DNA of 64,000 nucleotides from Lepraria neglecta (Eukaryota; Ascomycota; Lecanoromycetes; Lecanorales; Stereocaulaceae). The notes beneath the pieces were generated by a model that saw only the letters and a program-made list of their open reading frames with translations, was not told the origin of the DNA and did not search any database. The translations under genes and the position numbers were made by a program. The DNA lies in the NCBI GenBank assembly GCA_033220425.1, contig CM065650.1, positions 3,534,001-3,598,000 on the forward strand, read 5' to 3'. Every line of letters begins with the position of its first letter. The first letter of the stretch is position 1. Below, piece after piece: positions 21,110-34,237 of this stretch.

Positions 21110-22367
21110 AGCAAATATCTTGTCTCCAGTCTAGCACTTCATTGTGCTCTGGCGTAGATTTATCGCACTGAAACGACCTGCATGCCGAAGGCAATCGGGT
21201 GGGCATCCTGGTCTTAAGAGGATGTTTCGTTTGTCCTGGCTTTTATCGCCCTGCAGGATGTGGTCAAGCTTCTACTTATAATGGAAGCAGTTCAATAAAC
21301 TTAATATTAAGACAAGGTTTCGGGGAAAGAATCCCAAGAGAAAGCTATAAAGTAAGAAGCTTGAGAACCAAAATTGGCACTTGAATCCTAGCACCCGGTT
21401 GTCCCACTTTTAGACTTTGGATCTGGGGAGAAGGTCCACTCTGGCTCTCGTGCATACAACTTGCTTGTCGCTTATCTAATCGTATAGAATGCTAAGGCAT
21501 GAGATAAAGACTCGAGATACTATTCAAAGTTGAAAACAATTTGAGTTGCTTGTTTGTGATAAAATTGGCAGGCTCCAAAGCCGGAACCACCTCCTCGTTA
21601 TCAGCGCAGCCTTGCCTCTGGCTATTACAAGTATGGGGGTTTATAACTTTACTTCCCTTTGACTATGATCCACTCTAGGAAAGTCAAAATGCCAGAATTT
21701 AAATGCCAAGACCGCTGGCGGGAGATGCCGACACTATACCTATATTGGAATAGCCCAATACATTACCGTCGCAAAGCCAGAGCACTTCTTCGTCTTCCGA
21801 TTCACAGCTTAGTATTCCGGAGCATAATCTCAAGCACTGTACCAAGCCTATCACTAAGCGATCCCTGCTGAAGAGATCATTCAAGCCTCCATTACCTCAC
21901 GGAAATCATAGGCCTTTGTTAAGGACTACACGTGGTTCGTTCTTTGTGGCTGCCCCATTCAGACAGAACAGAACCGCTACTAACACACGGGATGCAGACC
22001 TTCCCACAGAACCCATATCGCATAACATAATACCAGCAGTGGACTTGCTACTGGGGCCAAATCCGACCCCGAGAAGCGACGTATTCCATTCGAATCGCAA
22101 GGTCATTGTCACCACATCCATGCAACGGTTGCACTAGTAAAGCGGTTCACCCGAGAGGCCTATGAACAGAAATCCACGCGAAGAGTGATGTTTTGAAGCT
22201 GGGATGTAATATTTGCGGAGTCAGCTCATGGTGGAACGACGCTCGCTACACACGCCCACCTCATCTACCGCAGACCTAAACCCACCACTAGCGACCTCGA
22301 AAACAGCGGAGCCATATAAGCGAAAACACCTACCTTCACTTGTCGGTCCTTCTATCCGACCATTTAG
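21110..22367. other. Divergent promoter region between the methyltransferase and CCR4
   Basis: About 1.26 kb without a supported gene. It separates two start codons pointing away from each other, so it carries both promoters and 5' leaders. The part from about 22260 is pyrimidine/CA-rich, as is common in fungal leaders. Confidence 0.6.
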
Positions 22368-24700
22368 ATGGCGGATGGTGGGTACCGGTTTCCGCAGTCT
22401 GGGGCGGGACCGTTCTACTTCCCACAGCACAACCAACAGCACCATCACCAACAACGGCATATAGCTCGAAACGGATCGCCCGTCAACAACGGAAGAGGTA
22501 ATTATGCCAATGACACACCATCGCCCTCTCGCTCGCCAGTCTCCCAGGCCTCCAACTACAATCCGTACGCAATGCACAATCAGGGTCATCAACCGGGCCA
22601 ACATGTCATGATGAACGGACACCATCAGAGATACATGCCATCAAACATGTCCCACAAATATCAACACCAAACCTACCAGCAGCAGCATGGTCAACAAAAT
22701 CACCACCAGCAGCAAAACCATACCGGCGGTCATGGCATGGGCCACCAGCAAACTTTCTCTTCTGGGACGCTGTCGAATGCAACTCCCCATTTCACACCAA
22801 ATAACCTGCACAACGGCACTTCAAATAACAACCAAGTGGGCATGAATGAGAATCTCATCCCGAATCAACATTGGCAACGTCAGCTGCAACTGGCGGCTGA
22901 ATCGAGACAGGCTCAAACAGCACCGCATCACCATTGTAAAAAGGATGGGGTCATATCAAGATTGCAGAAACCCATGGATCAAGTGCCTTCGGAGGAAATA
23001 CCAGAAGAAGCAGCAGAAGAGCGCAATCGGGCTATAACGATCAGCGAGAATTCAAGGCAGGATTGGAACGCCTTGGATTTTAGTGGTCAACAGATGAGAG
23101 CGCTATCCCCAATGCTTTTCCAATACGACTTTCTCAGCAAGCTTTTTCTCGATCATAATAAGCTCACACGTCTCGACCCAGCCATCGGCCAATTGAGGAA
23201 TCTGACCCATCTCGATATCTCCAGCAACCAAGTATTGGAACTACCTGAAGAGATCGGTATGCTAGTCAATCTCAAGGAACTCTTGATTTTCGACAATATC
23301 CTCCAGACACTTCCTGTTCAAATCGGGCATTTGTTCAAGCTAGAGATGTTAGGCATTGATGGAAATCCTATCGAAGAAGAGATAAGAGACGTCATGCACC
23401 ACGGGACAAAGGCACTGGTCACGCAATTCAGGGAGGATTATTCACGTAAGAACCCGCACTCTCCAACTTTGATAACCTTGGTTTGTCTTGATGCAGGACT
23501 CAATACGCTGACCAAGTCATAGCTGGACCACCTCCGAACGAGCGCCGTAGGGTTGTGCTTGACAATTCCCCTGCTGCTGAAACGTTGAGCGTTGTTTCAT
23601 ACAACATACTGTGTGATAAATATGCAACTGCGTTGCAATATGGCTACACCTCGTCAGCAGCTCTTGCTTGGGATCACAGAAAGATTGTCATACTTGACGA
23701 ACTTAACCACCACAATGCGGACATCGTTTGCCTACAAGAAGTCGATCGAGAGAGTTTTGACGAGTTCTTCCGGCCTGAGCTTGCAGTCAATGGCTACCGG
23801 GGAGTCTTCTGGCCAAAGTCAAGAGCGAAAACCATGGCAGAAAAGGAAGCAAAGCTTGTTGATGGATGTGCAACCTTTTACAAAGGAAGCAAATATATCT
23901 GCCTCGACAAGATGCTCATTGATTTCGCAAACACAGCAATCAATCGGCCAGATATGAAAGGCGAACATGACACGTTCAATCGTGTCATGCCACGGGACCA
24001 CATCGCGGTAGCCAGCTTCCTTGAAAATAGAATGACGGGATCCAGGATGATGGTCGTGAACGCTCACATATTCTGGGATCCTGCCTTTGCAGACGTCAAG
24101 CTCGTTCAAGTAGCCATTATGATGGAGCAACTGTCAAAACAAGCGGACAGATGGGCCAAACACCCTCCTTGCACTGATAAGACAGCCTTTCGCATTCCTG
24201 AAATAGACGACGAAGCCAATCCGGACGCTGCAGAGGAACCTACTGCCGAGCCCAGACTGTCCCTCAAATACTCCAATGGACCTGAAATACCGCTCATCAT
24301 TTGCGGTGATTTCAATTCTGCTGCTGGGACCGGTGTCTACGATCTGATTACTACTGGGAGCCTACCAGGCAATCACGCTGATCTGGGGAATCGGCGCTAC
24401 GGCAATTTTACTCGCGATGGAATGGCTCACCCATTCAAACTCAAGTCCGCATACACTGAGCCAGAGCAGCTGAGCTTCACAAACTACACGCCAACCTTCA
24501 GTGGGGTCGTAGACTATATCTGGTACTCGGAGAACGCACTGGACGTTCGAGAATTGCTTGGGAACGTGGACGAGGAATACCTCCGCAAAGTGCCTGGCTT
24601 CCCCAATCACCATTTCCCAAGCGACCATTTGGCGTTGAAAGCAGATTTTTCGGTGAAGCAGCGGAAGGAGATAAAGGGGGTTGAGGCGAACGGAGCGTAG
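22368..24700 (+). CDS. CCR4: Ccr4 catalytic subunit of the CCR4-NOT deadenylase
   Basis: Exons 22368-23445 and 23523-24700, joined by a 77-bp intron, give 751 residues. The N-terminus is a long Gln/His/Asn-rich low-complexity region. Leucine-rich repeats follow, e.g. LFLDHNKLTRLDPAIGQL and LDISSNQVLELPEEIG; these contact the NOT1/CAF1 scaffold. The exonuclease/endonuclease/phosphatase domain shows SVVSYNILCDKYA, VCLQEVD, VVNAH, ICGDFNSA and FPSDHLAL, with the expected Glu, Asp, Asn and His residues. The acceptor at 23522 was chosen over the nearer CAG at 23496, because only the former keeps frame into GPPPNERRRVVLD. The enzyme shortens mRNA poly(A) tails in the cytoplasm. Confidence 0.95.
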
Positions 24701-27031
24701 AGGGAACAGGGGCGGAGCAATTGATTATTGTCAATACGCAACTAGAGGCGCTTGTATCCTGATGGAGGGATTGGCTTGGAAAAATACACCCACGGCGTTG
24801 TGTATTCTGTGCCCGGCGCTTTTACGGGGCCCCGGGGTTTTGTTGCCAGCATTAGTTCATGCAATTTCGGAGTTACTCAATCTCACGGGTCATTTTAGGG
24901 GGTTAAGGCATGTTGAGTGGAGACTCGAGGACGTCCATATCAGCCTGCATGTATGTACGGGGCGTTTGGCATGCATGCGGCTGTGTTTGGCTGAGGACAA
25001 AGTGCGGTAGCCAGATCATACTCATAGGCCTTGCTACGAAATACATTTCTATTTCATTACCGTTCATATACTGTCCAAGCTTCATTGCTACTTTCACGGA
25101 GGCTGCGCCATTGATTTCATAGGCTTCTGCCTTGTCCTATAGATATCCACTTTGATGAACTGCTAATGATGTCATTAGAAAGCCTGAATATTTGGGAGCA
25201 TTGGAGCAAATAGCGCCATTTGCGCAAGGATTGTAGCGATCCATTCCAGGCGTCGCGGGTAAAAGATTCAAGACCGACCCGCTCAGCTGAAAGTGAGCAG
25301 GTTTATCGTTTTTGTGGGTGTCGATATGATAGAAGTTGGCAACGGTTTCAGAAAAGCACCAGTGAAAGTGAATCGGTAAGGTTGACAAAAAGGTTGGAAA
25401 CTTGAAAGATCAAAGATCCTCCCAAGTCGAAGTTAATCTGATCGCCAGGGAAATGTGTAGCGAGGCTCCTTGTGGCTGCAGCAAACTCCGACATGATGGA
25501 AGGATGCAGGCTTCTGGAAGCTTGTCTGTGGACGTGTGGACGGGCAGATGCATGGTGGCTGACAGCGTTGACATGCATATTTGATTTCAAGGGTTCTCCC
25601 ATACCCCGTCGCATGAGAGGTTGCGCATTTGACGTGCCGGGAAATCGAGCAGCGCCGAGCAATAGATAAAGCGAAGGTTAAAACGGAAAGGCATTATCAT
25701 CTGCAAAACAAACAGCACTCTCCATAGACCGCCACAGGTGTAACCTCCGACCGAATGAGTTGGTGGAATTAGGGCACCTTTCACACCAATCAGAGCCGGG
25801 TTCTAGAAGGATTTCACTTCTTCACAAAAACCTTCGTTAACCTTAGGCCATTCTGCAGTCGGAAAATTGATTATGGCAAGCCCGAGCCGCACCAATGTCA
25901 ATGCGCTTGGAGCCCTAGGCTGATGCAACCAAGAGTAAGGTAATTAATTGTAGATCCCTAGAAGAGCGAAGCTTCCCTTCCCTCGTGAAAAGTTGCTTCT
26001 CCGGTCTGCGGTCTGCCCACGATTCCCCATGTACCTCGCTACCCAAATTACTAGTGCTAGTGACATTCGCCCTCGTCTGAGTCCAAGCCTATGATATTAC
26101 CGCCCTAAACCAACGCTCGTTCCCTTCTCCATCACTCTTCCGATCACCTACCTCTCCCACTACCCTCCCATCGCACCTTCTTCTTGTATCCACGGTCGCC
26201 TTTTCTCGCCTTCCATGTATTAATTCCACCAACAGCCCAGGCTGGACCTTCCTCACCTTGCCATCGAATGCCCGCAAGCCTCTCCGCTGCAACTTTCCCC
26301 AAGTATTTCGCACCGGATGTTGCGCATAGATCCAACGCTCCCTTGCCCGCGACGCAGGCGCCGCTTCGATCATATCACACACATCAAAAGAAAAACAATA
26401 CGGTATTGAAGGTCATTGTTCTCGTAAGGTTACAAAGCTGGCTGTGTGCTATTAGGGGTCCTTGAGCAGACGGACCTCATTGAGGAGCTCACTCTACGGC
26501 TCAAAATCGGAAACTACAAACAAGCTGTCCTCGAAGGGAAGCCGCAAAATAGCCAAAAAAACGCTCGAATTGACTCCAACGAGCCAATCTGAACACTTGC
26601 CAGCGCTATACTATCCATCGCATTGAAACACCACAGCTCCGGACGTCGCCTACAACGATTCCGCTGTGCAATTCCTACATTCAACAAAGATTGCCCCTTA
26701 CAATCTCGTGTCTACGGTGTGTACGGTGTCTCCTTTGGCGTGGTAGGATACTCGTTGTCTCCCTGAGGCCTACGTTCTCGTGCAACCGCCTACGAGCAAC
26801 CATCGCCTCGGCCCTCATCCGTTTTACGCACACTCTCGACCGATTCGAAGAGACCTCTTCCAATATACACTGTGCGGTTTTTTCAGGCTCATATTACAGG
26901 CTTCGGGTGCAATTGTTTAGCAGCCACCGTTTTGCCGTTACACAGCTTAATACACTACGTCGAGAAGGCTCGAGGCCAAGCCCTAGTTTGCTTCACCGGG
27001 TCCCAGCATTTAACTGCTGCGGAAGACCGCC
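24701..27031. other. Long intergenic region, probable promoter and leader of PDE2
   Basis: About 2.3 kb without a supported gene. Open frames on both strands are short and lack domains. From about 26090 the plus strand is CT-rich, compatible with a promoter and long 5' leader for the phosphodiesterase gene. Confidence 0.55.
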
Positions 27032-30000
27032 ATGGAATATGCAGATTACCACGTTGTCTATGTCGACAACCGTGTAAGCCGAGACCTTGATGGGAAATTG
27101 ATTCAGAACTCCGAATCAAGCCAATCAAACATCCACAGCGGGGATTCATGGGAGGACCGAAACCCAGACTGTCTAAACACAATCCTTGGGGAGATCGAAG
27201 AAGTCCGCAGTAATCTCAGAAGCCTTCTGTCTGTATTCAATGGAGGTATGTCATCTAGCTTTTCCCCCGTCTTTTGTCTGTGGTCTCAATGCTGCGAGAC
27301 AAGATGATTCCCCCTATTTTGGAGGCTGACGAGCTGCAGTGCACACGTGTACTTCAGGCGATACCTGCATGGAGAAAGTCAACCACCTCGACTCGCTCAA
27401 CAGCAACATTCAGCCGGTTCTTGTTCTGCTTGGGATACCAGCAGATGGCGAAATTGACGCTCAACCTGATGAACATCCGAACAAATCTTCAACAAACTCC
27501 TCCAACATCTACGGTCTAACTCTTGTACAACACATCTCAACAGAGGTCTGCAACTCGAGCTTGTCAAAGCTGGTGGTACCTGTGGCGATGATATATAGTA
27601 CCGAGCCTGAGTCAGCTGCTAGCCATGCGCACCACAATAATCGTACATCCCGTCCTTCGTCTGGTGGCTTCCCGGTGTTTGGGTCTAAATCCTCTAGCGT
27701 AAGAAGAGCACATGGCAAGATTCCTTCTGCGGACCCTAACCGGATGTTGAGATATGTCGACATTGGAGCAATGGATGTCCTTACGAGCCCGCTGCAAGAA
27801 GATCGTCTTTGGGGTTTAACTGTACATGCGTATCGTGCGCACAAGGAAGCCTCGAGAGAACGCGCGAAGTTCCTCGAGCAAAGGAGATTGAGAAAGCGTT
27901 CTTGGCTGGGGAATAGCAACGACAAACCATACGCCTATCTGCGAGAAGCCATGTATGTGCCATTTGAGCCCCACCCCATACACGATTGACTGAATTTTCG
28001 GCTTATCTTTGTTTGCTAATCTTTATCGGCAGGGTCTCTGAACTCATGAAAGGTATCTGCAATCCTGACGAGTTTCAGCAAGCAATTGATATAGCGTACG
28101 TTGGCACTGTCCCAGGTCTGGGCTCTTAGTATTTTTGCTTACAAAGACTCAGAATATTATCTAGTCTTGCACCAAAGAGAGAAACAGAGTTGGCAAAGGC
28201 GATCGGATCCTGGGGCTTCTCCGGCCACGACTATTCCGAAGTTGAATTAGTACATGCAGCATGCCTGATGCTACAGCACGCTTTGAGGATTCCAGAGCTT
28301 GACAAGTGGCAATTATCTACAGGTGAGCTTCCCATGATGCTAGCGGAATATAGACTCACTCAAAATGCAGTTGACCTCAAGAGATTCCTAATGGCCAGCC
28401 GTGCTGCCTACAATGGCTTCGTCAATTATCATAATTTCCGCCATGTGGTCGATGTGATGCAAGCAATCTTCTACTTCCTCGTACAGCTCGGCACACTACC
28501 TCCCTATCCTGCTGATTCGGCACCATTGGGGACAGAAAAGAAGACCGCTCCTATTGCTGCTCTTTTGAAGCCGTTTGATGCTCTTACTCTGTTGATAACG
28601 GCTATCGGACATGATGTTGGCCACCCAGGCGTTAATAACGCATTCCTGGTGGCTCTGAATGCGCCACTCGCTCAGCTGTACAACGACAAGTCTGTGCTCG
28701 AATCGTTCCATTGCGCAGCCTATTCGCAGATCCTTCGCCGTTACTGGAAGGCCGCTTTCGAGGACATTCCCATGCGCGGTCTGATGATCAATTCAATATT
28801 GGCTACCGATATGGGGATGCATTTTACTTACATGAAGGAGCTTAGCAACCTGCAGGAAAATTTGCATCACAACGGTGGCACAGATGGCTGGAGCCCTCAA
28901 GTCTTGGACGAATATAGGGTACTTACTTGCGCTCTTTTGGTCAAATGTGCCGATATCAGCAACGTGGTAAGTCTCGTCGCCATTGAGAGCATGGGAATAT
29001 ATTAGCTAATGTCTGCGATAGGCACGTCCCTTTGATGTCGCTGCTAATTGGGCCAACATCCTGCAGCTCGAATTTGCGAACCAAGGGGTAATGGAAAAGG
29101 ACGTAGGAATCCCCACGACGCTGTTTGGAGGTCCGCCAGAGCTGGACAACATCATCAAGCTCGGGAACTCGCAGAACAACTTCATGAACATATTTGCTCG
29201 TCCACTGTTTGAGGCTATCACGGATATCTTGCCTGCTATGGTGTTTGCAGTCAATGAGATGAAAGCAAATCAGGAAATATGGACCAGGAAAGTTAAGCTA
29301 GAAACGGCTAAAGAAGAGGTGAGAGGGATGAAAAAGCGAATTCCATCAGAAGCTCTTCTGTCTTCACGTTCTGGAAACCCTGATCGCTCTGCCAGTCAAC
29401 CGGAGCTTTCGCACCCTGAAGGCCTACCAGCATCTCAACCTCTGGAAAGCTCACCACTCGGCCAAGCTATGCAAGTGTCCGAAGAGTCACGCCGAGCATC
29501 AGCTTCTTCAATTCCTCCTCATCTTGCCTCGTACGAGGGAGGTCCTCAGCACTACGACACGTCACGGCGCTCCTCGCTCGGCCATCCACTGAGTCGAGTG
29601 GATTCTACTCCCGACTCAGCCTCATTTTCGCGTCGCTCATCAGGTGCGTCTCCTGCTGCGAGAACCCCACATACGACTACCACGACAAGAAAATTAAATA
29701 ACACCTCGCCCAGTCAGCTGCAATTAGGCTCGAGTCTTGGTTCAAGATCACAAACAACGTCATCGGGTACACTATCCGAGAACAGGATGCCTAACGGACG
29801 TGCATCCGAGGACACTCTTTCCCAGACACCCTTCTCTGGAGGAGCTATGTCTACTGACAGTAGCCGGCGAGGTTCTGGTGGTTCTGGCATTGGTGGCAAT
29901 ACTTCACGTCGAGCCAGTAAAGGCAACGACGCAGATAACCTACCCTCAAATCACTCTTCGGCCAATGGAGCAGCAGGTAGGCCTATACGCTTAGCCCACC

Positions 30001-30380
30001 ATCGGTCTTCTTCCGGTGCGCATACCAACAATACCAGTGCATCGCAAATTACTCCCTATTCACCAACAGAGACTCAAGCGACCAGTGTCTTGACTGCTGA
30101 CAGCGATGACAAGAGTTCACAAGGGAGAATTGACAGCTGGAACAGCACTGACCGCAAAGGTATGCCAGCCGTCGTGAATATGGACAGACCAGGAAACGCA
30201 CATCAATTTGAGAGTATGACCAGTCTGGATGGAGCCAAGGATGTTGATATCAGAACCTCCGTTATGGCCAACGGCTGCCTGAGGGACAGCAACGGACACC
30301 ACCGAGTCGTTGGGAGGAAGAGCTCAAGATTCAATTTCAATTTTTGGAAGAAGAAGAAAGGTCATGAAGCAAGTCCATAA
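27032..30380 (+). CDS. PDE2: High-affinity cyclic-nucleotide phosphodiesterase, Pde2 type
   Basis: Five exons: 27032-27245, 27340-27952 (an acceptor at 27357 is equally in frame), 28033-28095, 28165-28966 and 29022-30380, about 1016 residues. The class I phosphodiesterase HD domain has the metal-site motifs YHNFRHVVDV and GHDVGHPGVNN, an Asp in KCADISNVARPFD, and a C-terminal helix MVFAVNEMKANQEIW. The 63-nt third exon and 55-bp fourth intron lie inside conserved sequence. A long Ser/Thr-rich tail of over 300 residues, with a basic end (RFNFNFWKKKK), is probably disordered and regulatory. The enzyme hydrolyses cAMP and dampens PKA signalling in growth and pathogenic development. Confidence 0.93.
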
Positions 30381-31018
30381 CATGGGGTCGAAGACGCCTG
30401 GATCGACTCCGCGGACTATGGCGCCTTCGCTCGAAGTCGGAGGAAGGCAAGTACTGGAGTTTAAAATCGGCGTCAATGGATGAAGGGATATTCTTTGGTC
30501 CTTATTGTTTGTTTAGCGTTTTTTGTTCATGATATTGCGATACCCCGGGGTTATGATTAGCTTGCGAGTGGACGATCTCTCTGCCAGCGGGCGTCGTACA
30601 TTATTTTGTGAGAGACCTATACACTCCTCTCCTTTCCAAGAAGCCAAAAGGCCGTGGGCTAGGTTTTTGAGACACGACTTTTGATTTGGGCGGGCGAGCG
30701 AGCAAGCAGTACTTCTGGCAGCATCCATGATGCATGCTTACAGACTACGGCTTGCATGAGCAGCTGTACATGTCTATATTACATAGCTAATAGCATATCT
30801 ATTATGCTATTCTCAAGAAGTCCATTGCTGATCTCGCTGCATACTCTCGTGACGTGCTTGAGATCTTATGGTTCAAATCGAACTGTCCATCTGGCCTTCA
30901 TCATATGCCTAATATCATAATGTCATCACTCAATATCCAAACCCGCCTCACATTCCCAAACGCCAGCGCTTACAATGCTCCACCCCGTCACATATTCCGC
31001 CCCCCTCCCACAGTCTCC
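30381..31018. other. Intergenic between convergent PDE2 and the alkyltransferase
   Basis: No supported gene; a CT-rich stretch lies at its right end. Confidence 0.5.
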
Positions 31019-32032
31019 CTACACAAACCCCTCCCAGACCCTCCCCCCCACCATCCCCTCATTCTCCATAACCTCAACCCCCTCCCCCTTCAACAACCTC
31101 ACTTTCTCCCCATAATGCTTCCCCTTAACCCCCCACTCCCCACAAAACCCGCCAATACTCAAATCCGCAGCCACGACTCTATGACAAGGCACCTGTGGCG
31201 CAAAAGGGTTATTCCGCAACGCGTTACCGACGGCGCGAGGAGAGGAAGAGAGGTGGTTGCTGAGAGCGAGGTAGGTCGTGAAATGCCCGGTGGGGACTTG
31301 GCAGAGGGCGAGGAGGACGCGTTTGCGGAAGGGGGTGAGGGGGGAGAGGTGGATCTTGGATGTTATTGCTTTGTCCATTTTGGCTGGGGGAGGTGGAGGA
31401 GGGCTTGCTGAAGAGGGTGCAGGTGAGGGGAGGCCCATTGCTGAGCGGATGTCTGGTTGTGATGCTTTTGAGTTTGACTTCGTGGTGGGCTTCTGCTTCT
31501 TCGAGGATGGAGATGTAGAGTCTTGTGGTCCTCTCTTCCCCTTCTGTCCCCGCCCTTTCGATTTCCCGCGCACAGCTAGACTCTGCTGGTCCAATTCCAC
31601 GAGGTTGACCTTGCCGTCTGCAATAGCTTCGCCGAGCGAGATGCAGTCTTCTAATTGCTGCGCTGTCATGTGGTTGATTGCAGGACTGGCTATGCGTTCT
31701 GTCCAGGGACTGGGCGTGGTTTCCGTCGTGGTGGGGGAGGTAGAGTTTCCGATGACGGCGTCGAGGATTACACGGGCGAAGCAGTGATCTAGGTGGACGG
31801 GCCAGTGGGGTTGGGAGGGCGCTTTAGAGAGGGCGAGGGATGGGAGGGTGCTTTTGTAGAGGGTTATCCAGTTAGATTTTAGTGTGGGAAGGTTTTTATC
31901 TGAGGGTTTGGTGGAGGGAAGATCGAGGGTTTGGGTGGAGGGAGACGGGGCCGTTATACGTAGGGAATTGGGTGAGTCCATGGTGGAAGCTTGTGAGCAA
32001 TGTTGAATGTTTGATCTGATATTTGCTGCCAA
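31019..32032 (-). CDS. MGT1: O6-alkylguanine-DNA alkyltransferase with fungal N-terminal extension
   Basis: A single frame of 337 residues, or about 320 if translation starts at the second Met (MDSPNSL, near 31981), which I favour because the first 17 residues look like leader. The C-terminal domain (about residues 225-320) has TPFRKRVLLALCQVPTGHF, RAVGNALRNNP and the acceptor-cysteine motif PCHRVV, and so directly reverses O6-alkylguanine by transferring the alkyl group to its own Cys. The N-terminal 150 residues (NWITLYKSTLPSLA, LDHCFARVILD, LEDCISLGEAIADG) form a separate conserved block in fungal homologues. A Lys/Arg/Ser linker joins them and could be a nuclear signal. Confidence 0.9.
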   Translation of the reverse strand: MAANIRSNIQHCSQASTMDSPNSLRITAPSPSTQTLDLPSTKPSDKNLPTLKSNWITLYKSTLPSLALSKAPSQPHWPVHLDHCFARVILDAVIGNSTSPTTTETTPSPWTERIASPAINHMTAQQLEDCISLGEAIADGKVNLVELDQQSLAVRGKSKGRGQKGKRGPQDSTSPSSKKQKPTTKSNSKASQPDIRSAMGLPSPAPSSASPPPPPPAKMDKAITSKIHLSPLTPFRKRVLLALCQVPTGHFTTYLALSNHLSSSPRAVGNALRNNPFAPQVPCHRVVAADLSIGGFCGEWGVKGKHYGEKVRLLKGEGVEVMENEGMVGGRVWEGFV

Positions 32033-32132
32033 AGTCGAGACGCGGATACTTTGTGCGCAGGTGAGAAGGCGCCCGATTCGAGATGGGTATTATATTTACA
32101 CGCTCATTAATAAAGGGGATGGAAATACGCTC

Positions 32133-33255
32133 TCAGCCGTCATTAATAATCGCCCGTATAGTAGTATCGTCCGACCTTCTAAGTAGCTGTTTCGGGGCCT
32201 GCCAGTAATTCTCTATGGGGGCTAGATCTGGGGACGACGGGCAGTGCTTTAGGCCCTCTTTTCCCTTCCATTTCTTTACTATATAATTGGTTTTGCCCCC
32301 CCGTGCCCTGAATCGCCGTCTTCTTCCAGTATCCATGGGTCGATTAGTCCCCGGCGGGCCTGAATGATCCAGGGCTTAACTACCGGCTCAAGAATAGCGT
32401 CGATATATACCTGGTGGGTCATCTTCCCGTTATAGTTCCCGGGGACGTTATAGTAGATTAGATCTGACTTGAATTCGTATCCGGCGGCCGCCCAGATATA
32501 CTGACGTTTTTGGTCCATACTTTTAGTGCCGTCCCCCTTAGGGTCGCCCTCCTGTATACAGTCCTGGCAGTACTGTTCCCCGGGCTTTCGGATAATGCGT
32601 AGGGTACCTTGGGGCCAGAAACCATAGTGGCATGCGTCGCTAAATCGGATTAAATACCAGCCCTTCGGCTCTGGATAACGCTGTTTCCAATATTCAGTGT
32701 ACTCCAGGCGCTTTTTCTTAGTGGCTTTATTGGCCCAGCCTTTCCGGCACAGGCGCTTATGGTAGTCTATAGTCCCCATATGCCGCCGTATTGTAGCCCC
32801 ACAGACGTCCAAATCTGCCTTATAGCCTAGCTGCTCCCAGGTCAGCGTCCGGACACAGAAACCATCCTCCTCCAAGATTTACTCCATCCGGCGCATATCT
32901 TTAGGGGTTAATTTAGCTGTTTTACCCCGTTGCTCCTCGTATTTAGGGTTATTGGTGTTACGCCGGGAGCTGGTCGCGGCGCAAATATCTTGAACAGTCT
33001 GTTTTGGGACGCCTGTAACGTACTCGATCGAGCCGAACGATTGGGCGTTGTCATACCGGAGGGTCCGGACCCTTTTGCGTACTGGGGTGTCCCATTCTTC
33101 GCCTTGATTATGCGGTACTGGCGACGATGGGGGCATAGATATAGGGGGGCTCGGGGGGTTGTAGGTGGAAAGGGGTTTCTGGTGGGGGCCGAGCACAAGA
33201 CCAAGTCCATCCAGCTCGAAAGCCAGAGCGACGTAGACGAGGCTGACAAGGTCAC
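32133..33255 (-). mobile_element. Broken Tc1/mariner-type DNA transposon (transposase remnant)
   Basis: A transposase of the fungal Tc1/mariner DDE type covers most of this stretch on the minus strand. Recognisable are an N-terminal helix-turn-helix region (YVTGVPKQTVQDI, VCGATIRRHMG), the first catalytic Asp region IRFSDACHYGF, the conserved RIIRKPGEQYC, the second Asp in LEEDGDSGHG, and DLAPIENYW with the glutamate. The frame is interrupted by a TAA after MRRME, a frame change at a run of Gs right after DSGHG, and a TGA where a Trp is expected near the C-terminus. It is therefore inactive. I could not find matching terminal inverted repeats; the ends are probably lost or outside the given bounds. 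Confidence 0.85.
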
Positions 33256-34237
33256 CAGGCGGAGCTGGACCAGAGATTGGCGTTCATCGCCCGGTATAGC
33301 CGCCTTCTGGCTGGCTGGATCTGCGACTTGGCAAGGTGGTACTTATGATTACAGGTATAATAGTCACAGCACGTCTTGGCCGCAACGAAACCAAAGTGTG
33401 CAAGGTGTAGGGGTCCCATCGTACAGAGAGATTTTTCACAGGCTGGAAACTGGAGTTAACCTCCATGGAAGTGGTAGCTGATTGATGCGCTAGTAAGTCC
33501 CGAGTTGTGGCGGAGATAGAGTGGTGCAGGCGATCATGAGTCGAATAACGACACAATGATTGGACTCGGAGCGAACATTTAATGCTCTTGGTTGTTGGGA
33601 TAGGAGTCGATGCAGGCAATATGAAGACTCCGAAAGGCAGATTTTATCGTTGGACACAGCTGCGCTTGCAATATCGACTTGGAGTAATTCAGCAAGTGTC
33701 CCTTTCTTAGGGAGGCTGGCATGTTAGCTATAAATTTGGCAGAACCTCCAGGCAAATGACCATGGAGTCCATTTTTCCAGCATAGTATATCATCGTATAG
33801 GTTTGCATAGACGTATCTTCCCAGGGAGGGAGTCTCGTAGAAGAGTATTATCGTAGGAGTGTATTTAGAGCCGTGAGGATGAGAGGCGTTTATGAGGAGA
33901 TTTCATAGGGAGGAAGGTTCGCGGGAGAAGGAGTCAACTCGACTGTATAGCCTTGAATACGAGTCAGTAAGCATGCAGAACGAAACTCTTTGTGAGTATA
34001 GGCTCACCCGGTCAAGGAAGATGCTCGTCGAGAACAAGATTAATGTCCGAGAGATCAAAGATCCTACCGAAACATACCATAATATAGCTTCTTCAGGGAA
34101 TGGAGAGTATCCCACGTTCTGAGATTAGCGCAGTACGTTATCGGCAAGAACAGTGTAGCAGATGCATGAGATAGGCCGTGTCAATTGTAGAATCCTCACT
34201 ATGCAAAGCGTTCATAGTATCAAATTCATTGGCTATC
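33256..34237. other. Intergenic, possibly transposon flank
   Basis: No supported gene. Short frames on both strands near 33284-33619 and 33892-34122 have no domain and no partner exons. Confidence 0.5.

Noticed and set aside
23446-23496. Shorter CCR4 intron ending at the CAG at 23496
   Set aside because: It leads to a stop after a few codons. The acceptor at 23522 keeps frame into conserved sequence.
25348-25662. Minus-strand frame upstream of PDE2
   Set aside because: No domain and overlaps other equally long frames on the opposite strand; treated as part of a long promoter region.
33284-33619. Minus-strand frame near the transposon
   Set aside because: No transposase or host motif; probably chance frame in intergenic DNA.
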